DNA from: a virus
DNA length: 31,635 nucleotides
Direction: 5' to 3' (one strand)
Virus record (IMG/VR): IMGVR_UViG_3300010392_000795
Span: 1-31,635 of that record
Of this stretch, positions 20,615 through 29,732 are shown one piece after another; within the stretch, counting starts at the first letter, position 1, and each line of letters starts with the position of its first letter. The notes beneath the pieces are model-generated. The model was given only the letters and a program-made list of their open reading frames with translations, searched no databases and had not been told where the DNA came from. The position numbers and the translations under genes were made by a program.

Positions 20615-23600
20615 TTAAGGTGCGATGATTTGTGTTAGATCTGGTAGATCCGCTGGTACTGGATTAGCTGTAGGTGCCAGTGCATCAAGGAAGTGATCCC
20701 CAATTGCCTGTGCATCAATACGCTTGGGTTGTCCTAATGGTTTAGTACGATCCTTATCAGCGTACAGATCTATAGTTACGACGTTTGTCAGGTTATTGTA
20801 AGAGATGATAAGCTCTGGCGCTCCGCGATACTTGTCCGCCATACTGTCGAACGGATCAAGTAAACCAAACTCATTGAACTTATCTCCCCATAGCTCCTGC
20901 CCTTTATCAGCTACAAAGCCTAGGATAGCAGCAGACGCACCGTCACGCTTGGTCAGGTTCTTAATACCCATGCCTTGCTCCATGGTGCGTTGACCCGGAG
21001 GAGTGTGGATGTAATTACCGAGCACAACTGTACCTTCTTCTTGGAGATCCTGCTGAGCCATAGAAGCAGCTACATCAACACCAGCATTAGGATACTGTAG
21101 CATGTAGTCTACGATCTTACGCTCTGCGGCCCAACGGAGTACATCACTGTTCTGAAGCTTCTCAACCTCATTATCGAACATATCAGTTCCGCCTAGGAAT
21201 GTCTCTCCGAACAGCCAGCTAAAGAAGCCCGGCTCGTTATCAGAAGCAATCTTCTCAGTAAGCTCGTCAATCTTAGTAGCTGTTACAGTAGACATGCGCT
21301 GTTCTAGTTCTGTTGGAGTAAGTCCTTTAGACAACAACTCATTCGCCTTAACGAGTGCCTGTGCTGTATTGAGGTTCCCTGCATCCATACGCTCAGCTAA
21401 GCCTAACATACTACGAATACGATCATCTGGGAACATCTTCTTCATGAAGCTTCCTGATAGACCCGGAGTACCGCGCATATCTAGATAGGAGCTATACGCT
21501 TGTAGTGCTTCAGGACGTACCTGACCTGTCTTTGCATCAATAGGATCTGTAAGAGCAGCCCGGTTCTGTGCTGCAATCTCAGTATCTGCTATACCGTTAT
21601 TACTCAACCAACGATGGTACTGCTGCATAACAGTATTGCTGACCTGCTCCTGATCACCACCTTCAGCTATCTGATCCTGACCAGCCTGTACTAGACGGTC
21701 ACGTGCTGTCTTAGCAGCTTCCTGTTGTTCAGATGCTTTGAGTAGACTTACCTGATTGTTAGCAATCGCGTTCTCAATACGAGAAGTCTTCTCTTGCGCC
21801 TTAGCATGTACCTTAGCAGTCTTAGCCATCTCCGCTTTATTATGAGCATCCCATGCAGATGCAGCATTAGCGATCTTGGAGGACCACTTCATAATGACAC
21901 CCGGTGATACGCCGAGGCCTTCAGCAATACTGTTCATCTGCTGCAAAGCATCCTTCATGGAGACTTCACCATTCTTAACATCAATAGCAAGGCCTGTCAT
22001 GAACTGTACGGCCTGCGGATCAGACTGTACTTTCTCGTCTAGCTGTTTCTGCTGTCTCGCTGCTTCGGCTCTAGCTGCGGCTGGTTCTCCCTGCTTGAAC
22101 GTGTCTTCTGCGGAGAACAGTTCCCCGATAGATGTAGATACAACTGAAGGACTAAGGCCAGCCTTTTCCATGGCTTCAGCAACTTCTGTAGCAGCATCAA
22201 GGGCGCTACGCTTGCCATTACGCACATCTCGTTTAATCTGTGTGTAATGGTCTTGTAACTGTGGATTAGTCTTGAAAGCATCGTCAATCTTCTTTTGCTC
22301 TTGTTTCTGAATATTGCTCTGCGCCTCGATAGAAGCGGTGCGAGCTTTGTTTGCCTGTGCGATGAGCCACTTGTCACTCTTGCTATAGCGTTCCTTCAGG
22401 CCTTCGTATTTCTCTAATGCAGAGTCGAAGTCACCGTCGTTCTTTAGTGCACTCTGAATATCGTGTAGTTCTTTCTCAAGCTCTGCATCATATGTGTTCT
22501 GGTCGGCACGCTGCCACTTAGAGTAAGCGGACTGTACTGAGCGTACTTGTGCAGGAGTAGCACCAAGATCAATGAGAGCAGAGATACCACCACCACGCTC
22601 GTACACAGAGTTATCACCATTAAGCAGACTAATAGTCATAGCCTCGGATACAGCCTGCGCATGCATCTTAGGTGGAAGTCCCGGATTTGCAAAGACATGT
22701 GTACGTACACGGTTAGTCTCACCTTGTATGCCTGTCTGTCCTGCTGGATCTTGTGCTTGTGTAGTAGTTCCTGGAGGATCATGCGGAGGCTGTACGTCAC
22801 CAACTAGATCGATAGGTGCCACCTGTACATCAGGTTGTAATGGATCTGACTGTGCTTCTTGTACAGGTTGCTCTGGCAGAGCGGCGCTAATAGGAGTTCC
22901 TAGACGAGGCTGTGGACGCGGCATGTTCTCTGATACTGCCGTAGGTGCAGGAGCAGCCTGACCACCACGAGAACGACCGGCGAATAGATGACCGCCAATC
23001 TTGATAGATGAACCACCACCCTGACGGAGTACATTACCCCACCAGCCCGGTACTAGATTACTCTGCGCACCCTGCTTTACTAGAGCTTTCATACCCGCTG
23101 GGCTGTAATAGTGTGTAGCACCACCTACATCGGATGCAACAGATCCGTCAAGAACTTGTTTAGCAATACCGTGTGCCATCTTGTAGATAGAACTGGTAGG
23201 CTTAGCATTGCGTGCTAGACTGTTTCCACCCGCTCCGGTATTCCACGTACTAAACTGTTTCTCAGCTAGTGCAACAGACGTTATAGTATTGCCCCAACGA
23301 GGATCTTCTACACGATTACGTAGTACCTGACCAACAGCACGCATACCCGCTGGGCCTTCACCCGCAGCCTCGCCAATCATCGTACGAGCCATAACGTCTA
23401 CATCACGCTCTGTGTAGTTCATAGCGACCTGAGATGTACCGGCGCGACTTGGTGTATTGTTAATCTCACCTTCTACCGTAGGAGTACTAGCACCTTGAAG
23501 AGACGCTTCTTCTGCCTGACCGGTAGTCATGAGCATATCTACATAGCCACGATAAGTCTGCTGTTGTGAGAACGCATTACGCGCTTTGACATGTTGACCC

Positions 23601-24115
23601 ATAAGTTGTGGGAAATACTTCCGCGCACCAGCAGTTAGGATATTACGACTGTAGCTATCACTACCACCGACTGTCTTGAGCATGTCACGGAAACTCTGTC
23701 CGAGATATCCTCGGTACTCTGAGCTGTCAGATGCGTACTTACCGTTAGCAATATTCTGACTTTCGGAAGTGTACCACTCATTTAGGGAGCTAGCGACTGA
23801 CATATTCTGATAGCCTGCCATGGTATATCGGTTACCTGAAGCAGCAATATCTGCCTCGGTCTTACCTTCCATGAATGCCACTTCACCATCAATCTGCGAG
23901 CGCTCAATATGTTCTTCCTGTGCTGCCTGTAACGCTGGGCCGATAGATCCTAGTGCCCTAGCGAGACTTGCCTCTTGTGCTCCTACCTGTGATAGGTCAG
24001 GCTTGCGTGGAGCACGTACACGATCAACTTGAAGCGGACGGGCTTCTGCAATGGTAGGACCATCGATCTCTACTTCCTGTCTGCGACCTAAGCCTACTTC
24101 ACCTTGAATTGCCAT
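20615..24115 (-). CDS. Internal virion protein with SleB-type cell wall hydrolase domain, 1166 aa
   Basis: Residues about 235-350 match the SleB/hydrolase_2 fold: DVMARTMIGEAAGEGPAG with a candidate catalytic Glu in MIGEA, AVGQVLRNRV, QFSTWN, and GGATHYYSP. A Pro/Gln-rich linker (about 385-470) follows, then a long helical, Lys/Gln/Ala-rich body (KQEQKKIDDAF and on) typical of core proteins. The first 200 residues are helical. It sits between gp14- and gp16-like genes, so corresponds to T7 gp15 by order, but carries the wall-degrading activity that T7 has in gp16. It would locally open peptidoglycan during DNA entry. AGAGG ribosome site. Confidence 0.85.
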   Translation of the reverse strand: MAIQGEVGLGRRQEVEIDGPTIAEARPLQVDRVRAPRKPDLSQVGAQEASLARALGSIGPALQAAQEEHIERSQIDGEVAFMEGKTEADIAASGNRYTMAGYQNMSVASSLNEWYTSESQNIANGKYASDSSEYRGYLGQSFRDMLKTVGGSDSYSRNILTAGARKYFPQLMGQHVKARNAFSQQQTYRGYVDMLMTTGQAEEASLQGASTPTVEGEINNTPSRAGTSQVAMNYTERDVDVMARTMIGEAAGEGPAGMRAVGQVLRNRVEDPRWGNTITSVALAEKQFSTWNTGAGGNSLARNAKPTSSIYKMAHGIAKQVLDGSVASDVGGATHYYSPAGMKALVKQGAQSNLVPGWWGNVLRQGGGSSIKIGGHLFAGRSRGGQAAPAPTAVSENMPRPQPRLGTPISAALPEQPVQEAQSDPLQPDVQVAPIDLVGDVQPPHDPPGTTTQAQDPAGQTGIQGETNRVRTHVFANPGLPPKMHAQAVSEAMTISLLNGDNSVYERGGGISALIDLGATPAQVRSVQSAYSKWQRADQNTYDAELEKELHDIQSALKNDGDFDSALEKYEGLKERYSKSDKWLIAQANKARTASIEAQSNIQKQEQKKIDDAFKTNPQLQDHYTQIKRDVRNGKRSALDAATEVAEAMEKAGLSPSVVSTSIGELFSAEDTFKQGEPAAARAEAARQQKQLDEKVQSDPQAVQFMTGLAIDVKNGEVSMKDALQQMNSIAEGLGVSPGVIMKWSSKIANAASAWDAHNKAEMAKTAKVHAKAQEKTSRIENAIANNQVSLLKASEQQEAAKTARDRLVQAGQDQIAEGGDQEQVSNTVMQQYHRWLSNNGIADTEIAAQNRAALTDPIDAKTGQVRPEALQAYSSYLDMRGTPGLSGSFMKKMFPDDRIRSMLGLAERMDAGNLNTAQALVKANELLSKGLTPTELEQRMSTVTATKIDELTEKIASDNEPGFFSWLFGETFLGGTDMFDNEVEKLQNSDVLRWAAERKIVDYMLQYPNAGVDVAASMAQQDLQEEGTVVLGNYIHTPPGQRTMEQGMGIKNLTKRDGASAAILGFVADKGQELWGDKFNEFGLLDPFDSMADKYRGAPELIISYNNLTNVVTIDLYADKDRTKPLGQPKRIDAQAIGDHFLDALAPTANPVPADLPDLTQIIAP

Positions 24116-24124
24116 GATTACCTC

Positions 24125-24712
24125 TTATAGTCCAAATTGAAAGCCTGCTCCAGCAGTCGGGGCTAAGAAGCCTGACGGCCCACTGGAAGCCTGTGTACGT
24201 TCAACCTCCTGCGCACGCGTGAACAGGTTAAGTCCCTGTCCTGCTAGACCTACTAATGAAGCAATAGGACTTGGCGGAGCATTGTATGAATGATCTTGCG
24301 CCTGTACGGCTTGTAGGGAAGATATACGGCGCTTATGTCGGATATCATTAAGCCCTGTTCTAAATTCTTCTGTTCTCTGGAAGTCAGCTTGTGCAACACT
24401 GCGCCGCGATGCTAGTAACACGTCGTCAACTGATCTACCCTTTACACCTGCTGCGGCTGCACTCACGTTAGCGTTAGCAGCAGTACTCATTCCTTTGACA
24501 CGAAGCACTAATGCTTTCATGTCGTTCTGAGCCTTAACCTGAATTGCATTCTCCGTCAAGGCGTTCTGGTTCTGCGCATCCGCAATCCGTGTCATCTTGT
24601 TGCGCCATTCTCTCCAGCGCTCTTCAGCTTCGTAGCGCTTCTGGGCTGCCGAATACGACAACCCAGCTTGCACTGCCTTAAGACCGAATTGCAGAGCCAT
24701 GTTAAACCACAT
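24125..24712 (-). CDS. Internal virion protein (T7 gp14-like position), 195 aa
   Basis: 195 aa beginning MWFNMALQFG, with a helical, Ala/Gln-rich body (AEERWREWRNKMTRIADAQN; ALTENAIQVKAQNDMKAL) and a glycine/Pro-rich end. Composition, size (T7 gp14 is 196 aa) and position right after tail tubular B match internal virion protein B, an ejected protein thought to insert into the outer membrane. AAGGA precedes the ATG at 24712; a second ATG lies four codons in. It ends nine bases before the hydrolase-bearing core protein. Confidence 0.8.
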   Translation of the reverse strand: MWFNMALQFGLKAVQAGLSYSAAQKRYEAEERWREWRNKMTRIADAQNQNALTENAIQVKAQNDMKALVLRVKGMSTAANANVSAAAAGVKGRSVDDVLLASRRSVAQADFQRTEEFRTGLNDIRHKRRISSLQAVQAQDHSYNAPPSPIASLVGLAGQGLNLFTRAQEVERTQASSGPSGFLAPTAGAGFQFGL

Positions 24713-24724
24713 GCTCTGTTCCTT

Positions 24725-27103
24725 CTATTGTGTGATCCTTCGACCACGTTTACGGTAACTACCATTCCACTCAATCTCTGTCAGAGTAAGTGGTAGATAG
24801 CTATCAGATGATACTTCAACCTCGACTTGAGCAGGATCATCAATGACAGGTACAGTGAATACGCCATCAATAATGACCGGCCTACCGATCTGGTTGTTTA
24901 CATCGTTGAGGATACGGTTCGACTGTTCAATTATAGTGTCGTCATAGTAAGGGCTTTCGATTAACGCATCCATAGGTCCGCTGTCAATAAAGATAAAGTT
25001 CATATCCTTGACACGGAATTGCGCTGCTTCAATCTCTTGTCCTTGTTCATCCTTAACGATAGGCATTGTGGGTCGGTATCTCGCTTTATACCTACGTCCT
25101 ACAAATACTGTACCACTATTCATACTGTCTCGTAGTACGATTTGAGTACTACCAACACTCTCTACGAATGCAGGTAATCCGGGATTAGGACACCCTGCTC
25201 CCTGTACAACGATATGTGTGTTCTCACTATAACCTGCATCACCAATACTAAGAGTGCGGTCTACACCTGTGTGTACACGCTTATCATCCAGATGTACGTG
25301 AAAGTCAAGTCCAGTGTCGTTCACACTATCAATAGGTCGCTTCAGTAAGTGCCACCCGTCAGGTCTACGCTGAATAACGTATAGTGTATCGTTGATGAAG
25401 AACATATGTTCTACTGGATGTGCATATTCTTCCTGTGACCATGATGACTGCCTCTTCTGATTGTTCTGCCAGAAGTACTCATACAAGTACAACTGGTTAG
25501 CATCATCCTGAGACCGCCCTAGTAGTACGTTGAAGTTATCTGCTGAAGCAAATAGATTTAGTGTCCCTGTAATATACCGGGGCACATGATCATTAACATC
25601 ACGGCTATCGTTAACGTCCGCTGCACCTTCTGCATAGAACTCACGCACACCTGAGAAAGGCCCACGATCAATACTATAGAAGATATTACGACCTGATGGA
25701 ACAGGTCTGGCAGTTAGGTCGGCCACGAAACTAGTAGTACGTACCAGTGCAGCATTGCCCGGAGTGATAGCATCTCTACCTAAGATCAAGTACTGACTAG
25801 AATCTGAGAATACTACAAGGTCTCTGTTGAACGGGATAGCCTTCCGCATAACGGGGCTTTGCTCTGCTGTACTCTCCATACCAATAGGATCATCAGCATT
25901 GAGGGCTGTTGCACTCTGCTTAAACCACTCCCTTGGTTTACGAGTTCTAGACATGCTCACAGTAGGCCCAGAGAGGATTGTCAGGCGTCCTTGAAAGGCG
26001 CTGAGATCTTCGATAGTCCGACCTACGAAATCGGGCGGTGCGTTGCTCTCATCGTCTCCCGCAGTACGGTTAGCCCACTCTACCTGTGAAAAGTTATAGC
26101 GGGTGTTGTCTCCATCATACACCAACTTATGCGGCATAGTAGCAGGATCAATCTTGAACTTCTGTCCTGTAGCACTTGTCTCTAGCCAGAACCCGACTGT
26201 ACCAAATCCTGTACCGTCTGTCTCACCTTCAATGCTGTACATGAAGTACGTATCGTCTTCAGAGGCACTAGCCGCAGTAACCTTTGTGGTAAAACCATGC
26301 GGAGCATATCGTGGTAGGTTCGTAGTCTTTAGTGTAGTCTGTAGGGTACTCGCAACTAGCTTAGTGGACCCGTCACCGTCATCTACATCAAGCTCAATAG
26401 ACTGCTGTGTTACACCATCCTTCCACTTGATCCACAAGGTCTCATCTTTGATTTCAATCTCAAAGTTAGTAGAGAAACCACCTGCACTTTCAAGAGCAGA
26501 CTTAAGCTGGGATGCAATGTTATTCGATGAGATCTGTGGTGCATGAGAAGCAGCACTACCATCTGGTGTAGAGTGCGAACCAACGTACTCCGTACCGTCC
26601 GCTAGTCGTACTGTAATACGATACGTCCTTCCGTAGGCACCTCCAAGAACCTGTGCTAGTCCTTGGTTCTCCGTAGTAGTAGTGGGTATATCATTTAACA
26701 TACCGACTGTTCGGGACGGGTTACTTAGATATAGAGCGGATGTCTCGTCACTCTCATCAATCGTAATCTTACTCATATCCGCCGCCGTAAGATATGCATC
26801 TGCACCAGTTTCTACATTAACAGTTTGTGCTGCTGCATCTAAAGTCCAGACATTGATAGATCCGACATTAACTGCATACACGATATCTACACCACTGATA
26901 CGGGCATCACTAAATACAGGTGCAGGGTCAGCACTATCTAATAGCTTACCTACATACTCCAAGCCTGTGCGTTTTGTAGCACCATTAACAATGTCACTAG
27001 ACATGTTAACTTGTAGAGTACATTGTCCGGGAAGTCTGTCACGAGGAGGTTGTTGAGACACTCCTTGCACAAGCGTTCGAATACCACCATCAACCTTAGC
27101 CAT
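24725..27103 (-). CDS. Tail tubular protein B (nozzle, T7 gp12 type)
   Basis: 792 aa, near T7 gp12 (794). I use the ATG at 27103, since the family begins with VDGGIRTLVQGVSQQPPRDR right after the start; the frame extends to a TTG at 27121. The all-beta composition and blocks such as SGPTVSMSRTRKPREW, FNRDLVVFSDSSQYLI and LYEYFWQNNQKRQSSW are typical. It forms the lower tail tube through which DNA passes, bound to tail tubular A, whose gene it overlaps by 8 bases. Confidence 0.93.
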   Translation of the reverse strand: MAKVDGGIRTLVQGVSQQPPRDRLPGQCTLQVNMSSDIVNGATKRTGLEYVGKLLDSADPAPVFSDARISGVDIVYAVNVGSINVWTLDAAAQTVNVETGADAYLTAADMSKITIDESDETSALYLSNPSRTVGMLNDIPTTTTENQGLAQVLGGAYGRTYRITVRLADGTEYVGSHSTPDGSAASHAPQISSNNIASQLKSALESAGGFSTNFEIEIKDETLWIKWKDGVTQQSIELDVDDGDGSTKLVASTLQTTLKTTNLPRYAPHGFTTKVTAASASEDDTYFMYSIEGETDGTGFGTVGFWLETSATGQKFKIDPATMPHKLVYDGDNTRYNFSQVEWANRTAGDDESNAPPDFVGRTIEDLSAFQGRLTILSGPTVSMSRTRKPREWFKQSATALNADDPIGMESTAEQSPVMRKAIPFNRDLVVFSDSSQYLILGRDAITPGNAALVRTTSFVADLTARPVPSGRNIFYSIDRGPFSGVREFYAEGAADVNDSRDVNDHVPRYITGTLNLFASADNFNVLLGRSQDDANQLYLYEYFWQNNQKRQSSWSQEEYAHPVEHMFFINDTLYVIQRRPDGWHLLKRPIDSVNDTGLDFHVHLDDKRVHTGVDRTLSIGDAGYSENTHIVVQGAGCPNPGLPAFVESVGSTQIVLRDSMNSGTVFVGRRYKARYRPTMPIVKDEQGQEIEAAQFRVKDMNFIFIDSGPMDALIESPYYDDTIIEQSNRILNDVNNQIGRPVIIDGVFTVPVIDDPAQVEVEVSSDSYLPLTLTEIEWNGSYRKRGRRITQ

Positions 27104-27740
27104 CGCTATTTGCCGATCCAATACCAGCGCTTGCTAACGCTAGGTTAGACGCTGTAGTAATAGGGTTAATCTTACTGTTACTGAACAGTCGTAACTGTTT
27201 AGGTGTTGTGTAGATATTAGCACGACTATTGCGTTCATGTACTTTCTTGCACAATAGCAGTGCACGTGCTGCGCGTCGCTCGTACTTCTGAGTATCAGAT
27301 TGTGTCCCTTCTTCAAGGTCTTCGTAGTACTCAAGAACTGCCGTAGACTTGACTAGCTCGAACAGAGCATTGGGCATTTCGTCTAGTGCAAGCTCACGTA
27401 CAATGTTAACGACTATGCTACTATCAAAGACATAACTATTTCGCACAGCATCGTACAAACGATCACCTCGTTCAACTACTTGAATACGAGGGTCATTCGC
27501 TCCTACAAACAACGTTTCATTTGGTAGGAAGATGTGTCCGTTTTGGTCACGTGTCATGGATAGTTTATAGTCCGTATTACACCACCACCCCTCCATCTGA
27601 ACGTCTGTTGATGCCTCAGCAATAACGTCTTTGGCAACGGCTACCTGTGGATGTGTGCTTGTAGAAGAACTAACAGGTCGATAACCGCCAGCACGCAAAC
27701 ATGCATTAATAGCATTCAATAGTTTATCTTGTGCTACCAT
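27096..27740 (-). CDS. Tail tubular protein A (adaptor, T7 gp11 type)
   Basis: 214 aa (T7 gp11 is 196). The start has a strong GGAGG site. Blocks LLNAINACLRAGGYRPV, DVQMEGWWCNTDYKLSM and YDAVRNSYVFDSSIVV are characteristic of the family; a helical middle (PNALFELVKSTAVLEYYEDL) follows. It would form a ring between portal and nozzle. It is the first gene after the capsid terminator, which would lower its level relative to capsid. Confidence 0.92.
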   Translation of the reverse strand: MVAQDKLLNAINACLRAGGYRPVSSSTSTHPQVAVAKDVIAEASTDVQMEGWWCNTDYKLSMTRDQNGHIFLPNETLFVGANDPRIQVVERGDRLYDAVRNSYVFDSSIVVNIVRELALDEMPNALFELVKSTAVLEYYEDLEEGTQSDTQKYERRAARALLLCKKVHERNSRANIYTTPKQLRLFSNSKINPITTASNLALASAGIGSANSDG

Positions 27741-27756
27741 TGTTTACCTCCTAACG

Positions 27757-27788
27757 AAAAAAGACAGGCACCACGAATGATGCCTGCC
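27757..27788 (-). terminator. Intrinsic terminator after the capsid gene
   Basis: The minus strand has GGCAGGCA / TGCCTGTC as an 8-bp stem (one G-U), extended by TCA/TGG pairs to a UUCG tetraloop, then six T. It begins 8 bases after the capsid stop. This is the place of the T7 late terminator Tphi (after gene 10). Confidence 0.85.
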
Positions 27789-27795
27789 GTATGGA

Positions 27796-28755
27796 TTAGT
27801 TCTTGAATACTGCGCCGCACAAGTCAGGGCGGTTAACAGTAACACCAAATGATAGGTAGCTGTCAATGAACCACTGCAATTCGCTCTTCATGTAGTACAC
27901 GTCGGAGGTCATTGGGATAGTCTCACCAGACAACAGAGAACGTGGATGCATGATAACAGCGACTGCCTTAGCGTGAGTAGCGTCTACATCGTAGAAGTTA
28001 CTGTTATCTGCGTTAGACAACAGGTGGTTTGTTACCTCGGTCTGCTGGATACGGTTAGTCTCAACGATAGGCACGCCTTCAATCATCTTGATAACGCGCT
28101 TAGCGAAATCACCGTTGCCCATGGAGAAGTCGGTGTCAAGGAGCTTGTTATTATCAAGCAGAGTACGGTACTCACGTGGAGCAACGAATACTACCAGCTC
28201 GTCAGCGTCAATGTCCTCTTCTTTGAACAGGGTAACGATTTCGGCAATACCGTCTGCCAGCTTGTCTGGATCAAGATGATCATTAGCGCCAGCAAGATCA
28301 ACGTTCTTACCAGCCTTGATAGCTCCACCGAGACCAGTTGGGGCAGACTGTCTAGCACCTTTAACGCAAGCAATGAGGAAGGCGTTATCGAAGAACTTAC
28401 CGATTTCCTTACCGTGGTCTTCTGCCAGCTCAGCGCGAACATCGAAATGCTCTTGGAAAGTATTCAGTAGTGCCTGATTAGAACGCGCCAGAACAATGGT
28501 ATCAACAGTAAGCTGTACCTTGCCGAAGGTGGTAGGAGTAGCATCAGGACGAACGCCCGGAGTAACCTTCTGCAACGAAGTCTTACCGACGCGGTTGTTA
28601 GTAATAGTATCAGTACCACGTACTGGACGGATGCTGACGAAAGCCCGCATCATGGACTTCTTGACGAACTGGCTTTCCACCATACCGCCGTATTGTTCAA
28701 TCAGCAACGCCTGATCAATATCCGATAGATGAGCACTGGTAGTTGGAAGTGGCAT
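27796..28755 (-). CDS. Major capsid protein (T7 gp10 type)
   Basis: 319 aa. The order portal, scaffold, this gene, terminator, tubular A is exactly that of T7. The sequence has the HK97-fold phage capsid look of this group: SHLSDIDQALLIEQYGG at the start, MMRAFVSIRPVRGTDTITN, the EHFDVRAELAEDHGKEIGKF helix, VVFAPREYRTLL-like core (VFVAPREYRTLLDN), and a conserved IMHPRSLLSGETIP near the end. It forms the icosahedral shell. AAAGGA lies about 11 bases before the ATG. No frameshift-extended minor form is evident. Confidence 0.94.
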   Translation of the reverse strand: MPLPTTSAHLSDIDQALLIEQYGGMVESQFVKKSMMRAFVSIRPVRGTDTITNNRVGKTSLQKVTPGVRPDATPTTFGKVQLTVDTIVLARSNQALLNTFQEHFDVRAELAEDHGKEIGKFFDNAFLIACVKGARQSAPTGLGGAIKAGKNVDLAGANDHLDPDKLADGIAEIVTLFKEEDIDADELVVFVAPREYRTLLDNNKLLDTDFSMGNGDFAKRVIKMIEGVPIVETNRIQQTEVTNHLLSNADNSNFYDVDATHAKAVAVIMHPRSLLSGETIPMTSDVYYMKSELQWFIDSYLSFGVTVNRPDLCGAVFKN

Positions 28756-28779
28756 ACTTCACTATTCCTTTCTAATGTA

Positions 28780-29724
28780 TTAGTTCAATTGCAATGTAGC
28801 CTGACCTTCAAGGCCAGTCTTGTTTGCCCACGCACGGTTCAACGCAGCATAGCGTGCATCATTACCAGAGTTGGCAGCTTTCTTTACTTCATCGGCCCAT
28901 TGCAGACGGGTCATAATATTTACTTCTTGTTGTACGCCTGCATCTGGTCCACCTTGGGACGGAGTATCACCTGTTAGCATATCCATAGATCCTTCATTTA
29001 GGCCAATGTTATTAGCATCAGCATTATAATAACCGAGTAGTTCCTTCGCAGCGTATGAAATGTTATCACCGCCTTGATTGATTGTATTACGCACAATCTC
29101 TAGTTTGAATGCAAACTGTGGATCCTCGGCTGCCTTAGCGTTAGCCCAAGTGGTTACTTGATCCCAATTTTCCTTGCCACCAGCTACGCCATGTACTGCA
29201 TCAAGAGCAGCAGTCTTCTGACTATGCGCCTGAGTGATGTAGTTACCTGCTAGTGTCTTTACGGCGTTAGCCTGTGCAGGACCGAGCTTCTCCGTCAAGA
29301 GATCTACATTGATCATAGCCGGATTAGCTTGATCGACAGCAGCACCGAACGCAGCCATAGCCTCAGCAGGAGACATAGCTGACTTAACAAGATCGAGTGC
29401 TGTATCGTAATTGGTATCACCAACGGGTTGCATAGTCCACTCTTGCGGCACCTGCTGCTGACTGAACTGAGGCTCGGTAGATACCGGTTGTGCAGGTTCT
29501 GGAATAGGCTCTTCTGTACGCGGTACTACAGGAACTGACGTAGGAGCAGGAACAGGATCAGGTTGAGGTACAGGTGGTACTGCTGGCGCTACAGGAGCCG
29601 GTGCGGCTGGAGCAGCGCCTCCCTCTACAGGTACTGCTGGTTCACCCGGAACTGGTGCAGTCTGTGCAGGAGGGATAGGATTTGTTGGTGATGGATTGAT
29701 AGTAGTTGGGATAGAACTTGGCAT
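28780..29724 (-). CDS. Capsid assembly scaffold (T7 gp9 type), Pro/Ala-rich
   Basis: 314 aa (T7 gp9 is 307). Residues 1-85 are almost wholly Pro, Ala, Val and Thr (PSPTNPIPPAQTAPVPGEP, then APAAPAPVAPAVPPVPQPDP), clearly disordered; the rest is helical and acidic (ALDLVKSAMSPAEAMAAFG). The C-terminal part near ALNRAWANKTGLEG is probably the capsid-binding end. It lies between portal and capsid, which is decisive. It would leave the procapsid before or during packaging. Start with AAGGA. Confidence 0.9.
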   Translation of the reverse strand: MPSSIPTTINPSPTNPIPPAQTAPVPGEPAVPVEGGAAPAAPAPVAPAVPPVPQPDPVPAPTSVPVVPRTEEPIPEPAQPVSTEPQFSQQQVPQEWTMQPVGDTNYDTALDLVKSAMSPAEAMAAFGAAVDQANPAMINVDLLTEKLGPAQANAVKTLAGNYITQAHSQKTAALDAVHGVAGGKENWDQVTTWANAKAAEDPQFAFKLEIVRNTINQGGDNISYAAKELLGYYNADANNIGLNEGSMDMLTGDTPSQGGPDAGVQQEVNIMTRLQWADEVKKAANSGNDARYAALNRAWANKTGLEGQATLQLN

Positions 29725-29732
29725 GGTCGTCC

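Noticed and set aside
22572-22961. Plus-strand frame rich in Cys and Gly
   Set aside because: Antisense to the Pro/Gln-rich linker of the hydrolase-bearing virion protein; cysteine codons arise from that composition.
23771-23800. CCCTAAATGAG match resembling the promoter motif
   Set aside because: Only about 10 of 20 bases match, it lies inside a gene, and it encodes a plausible Ser-Leu-Asn-Glu stretch.
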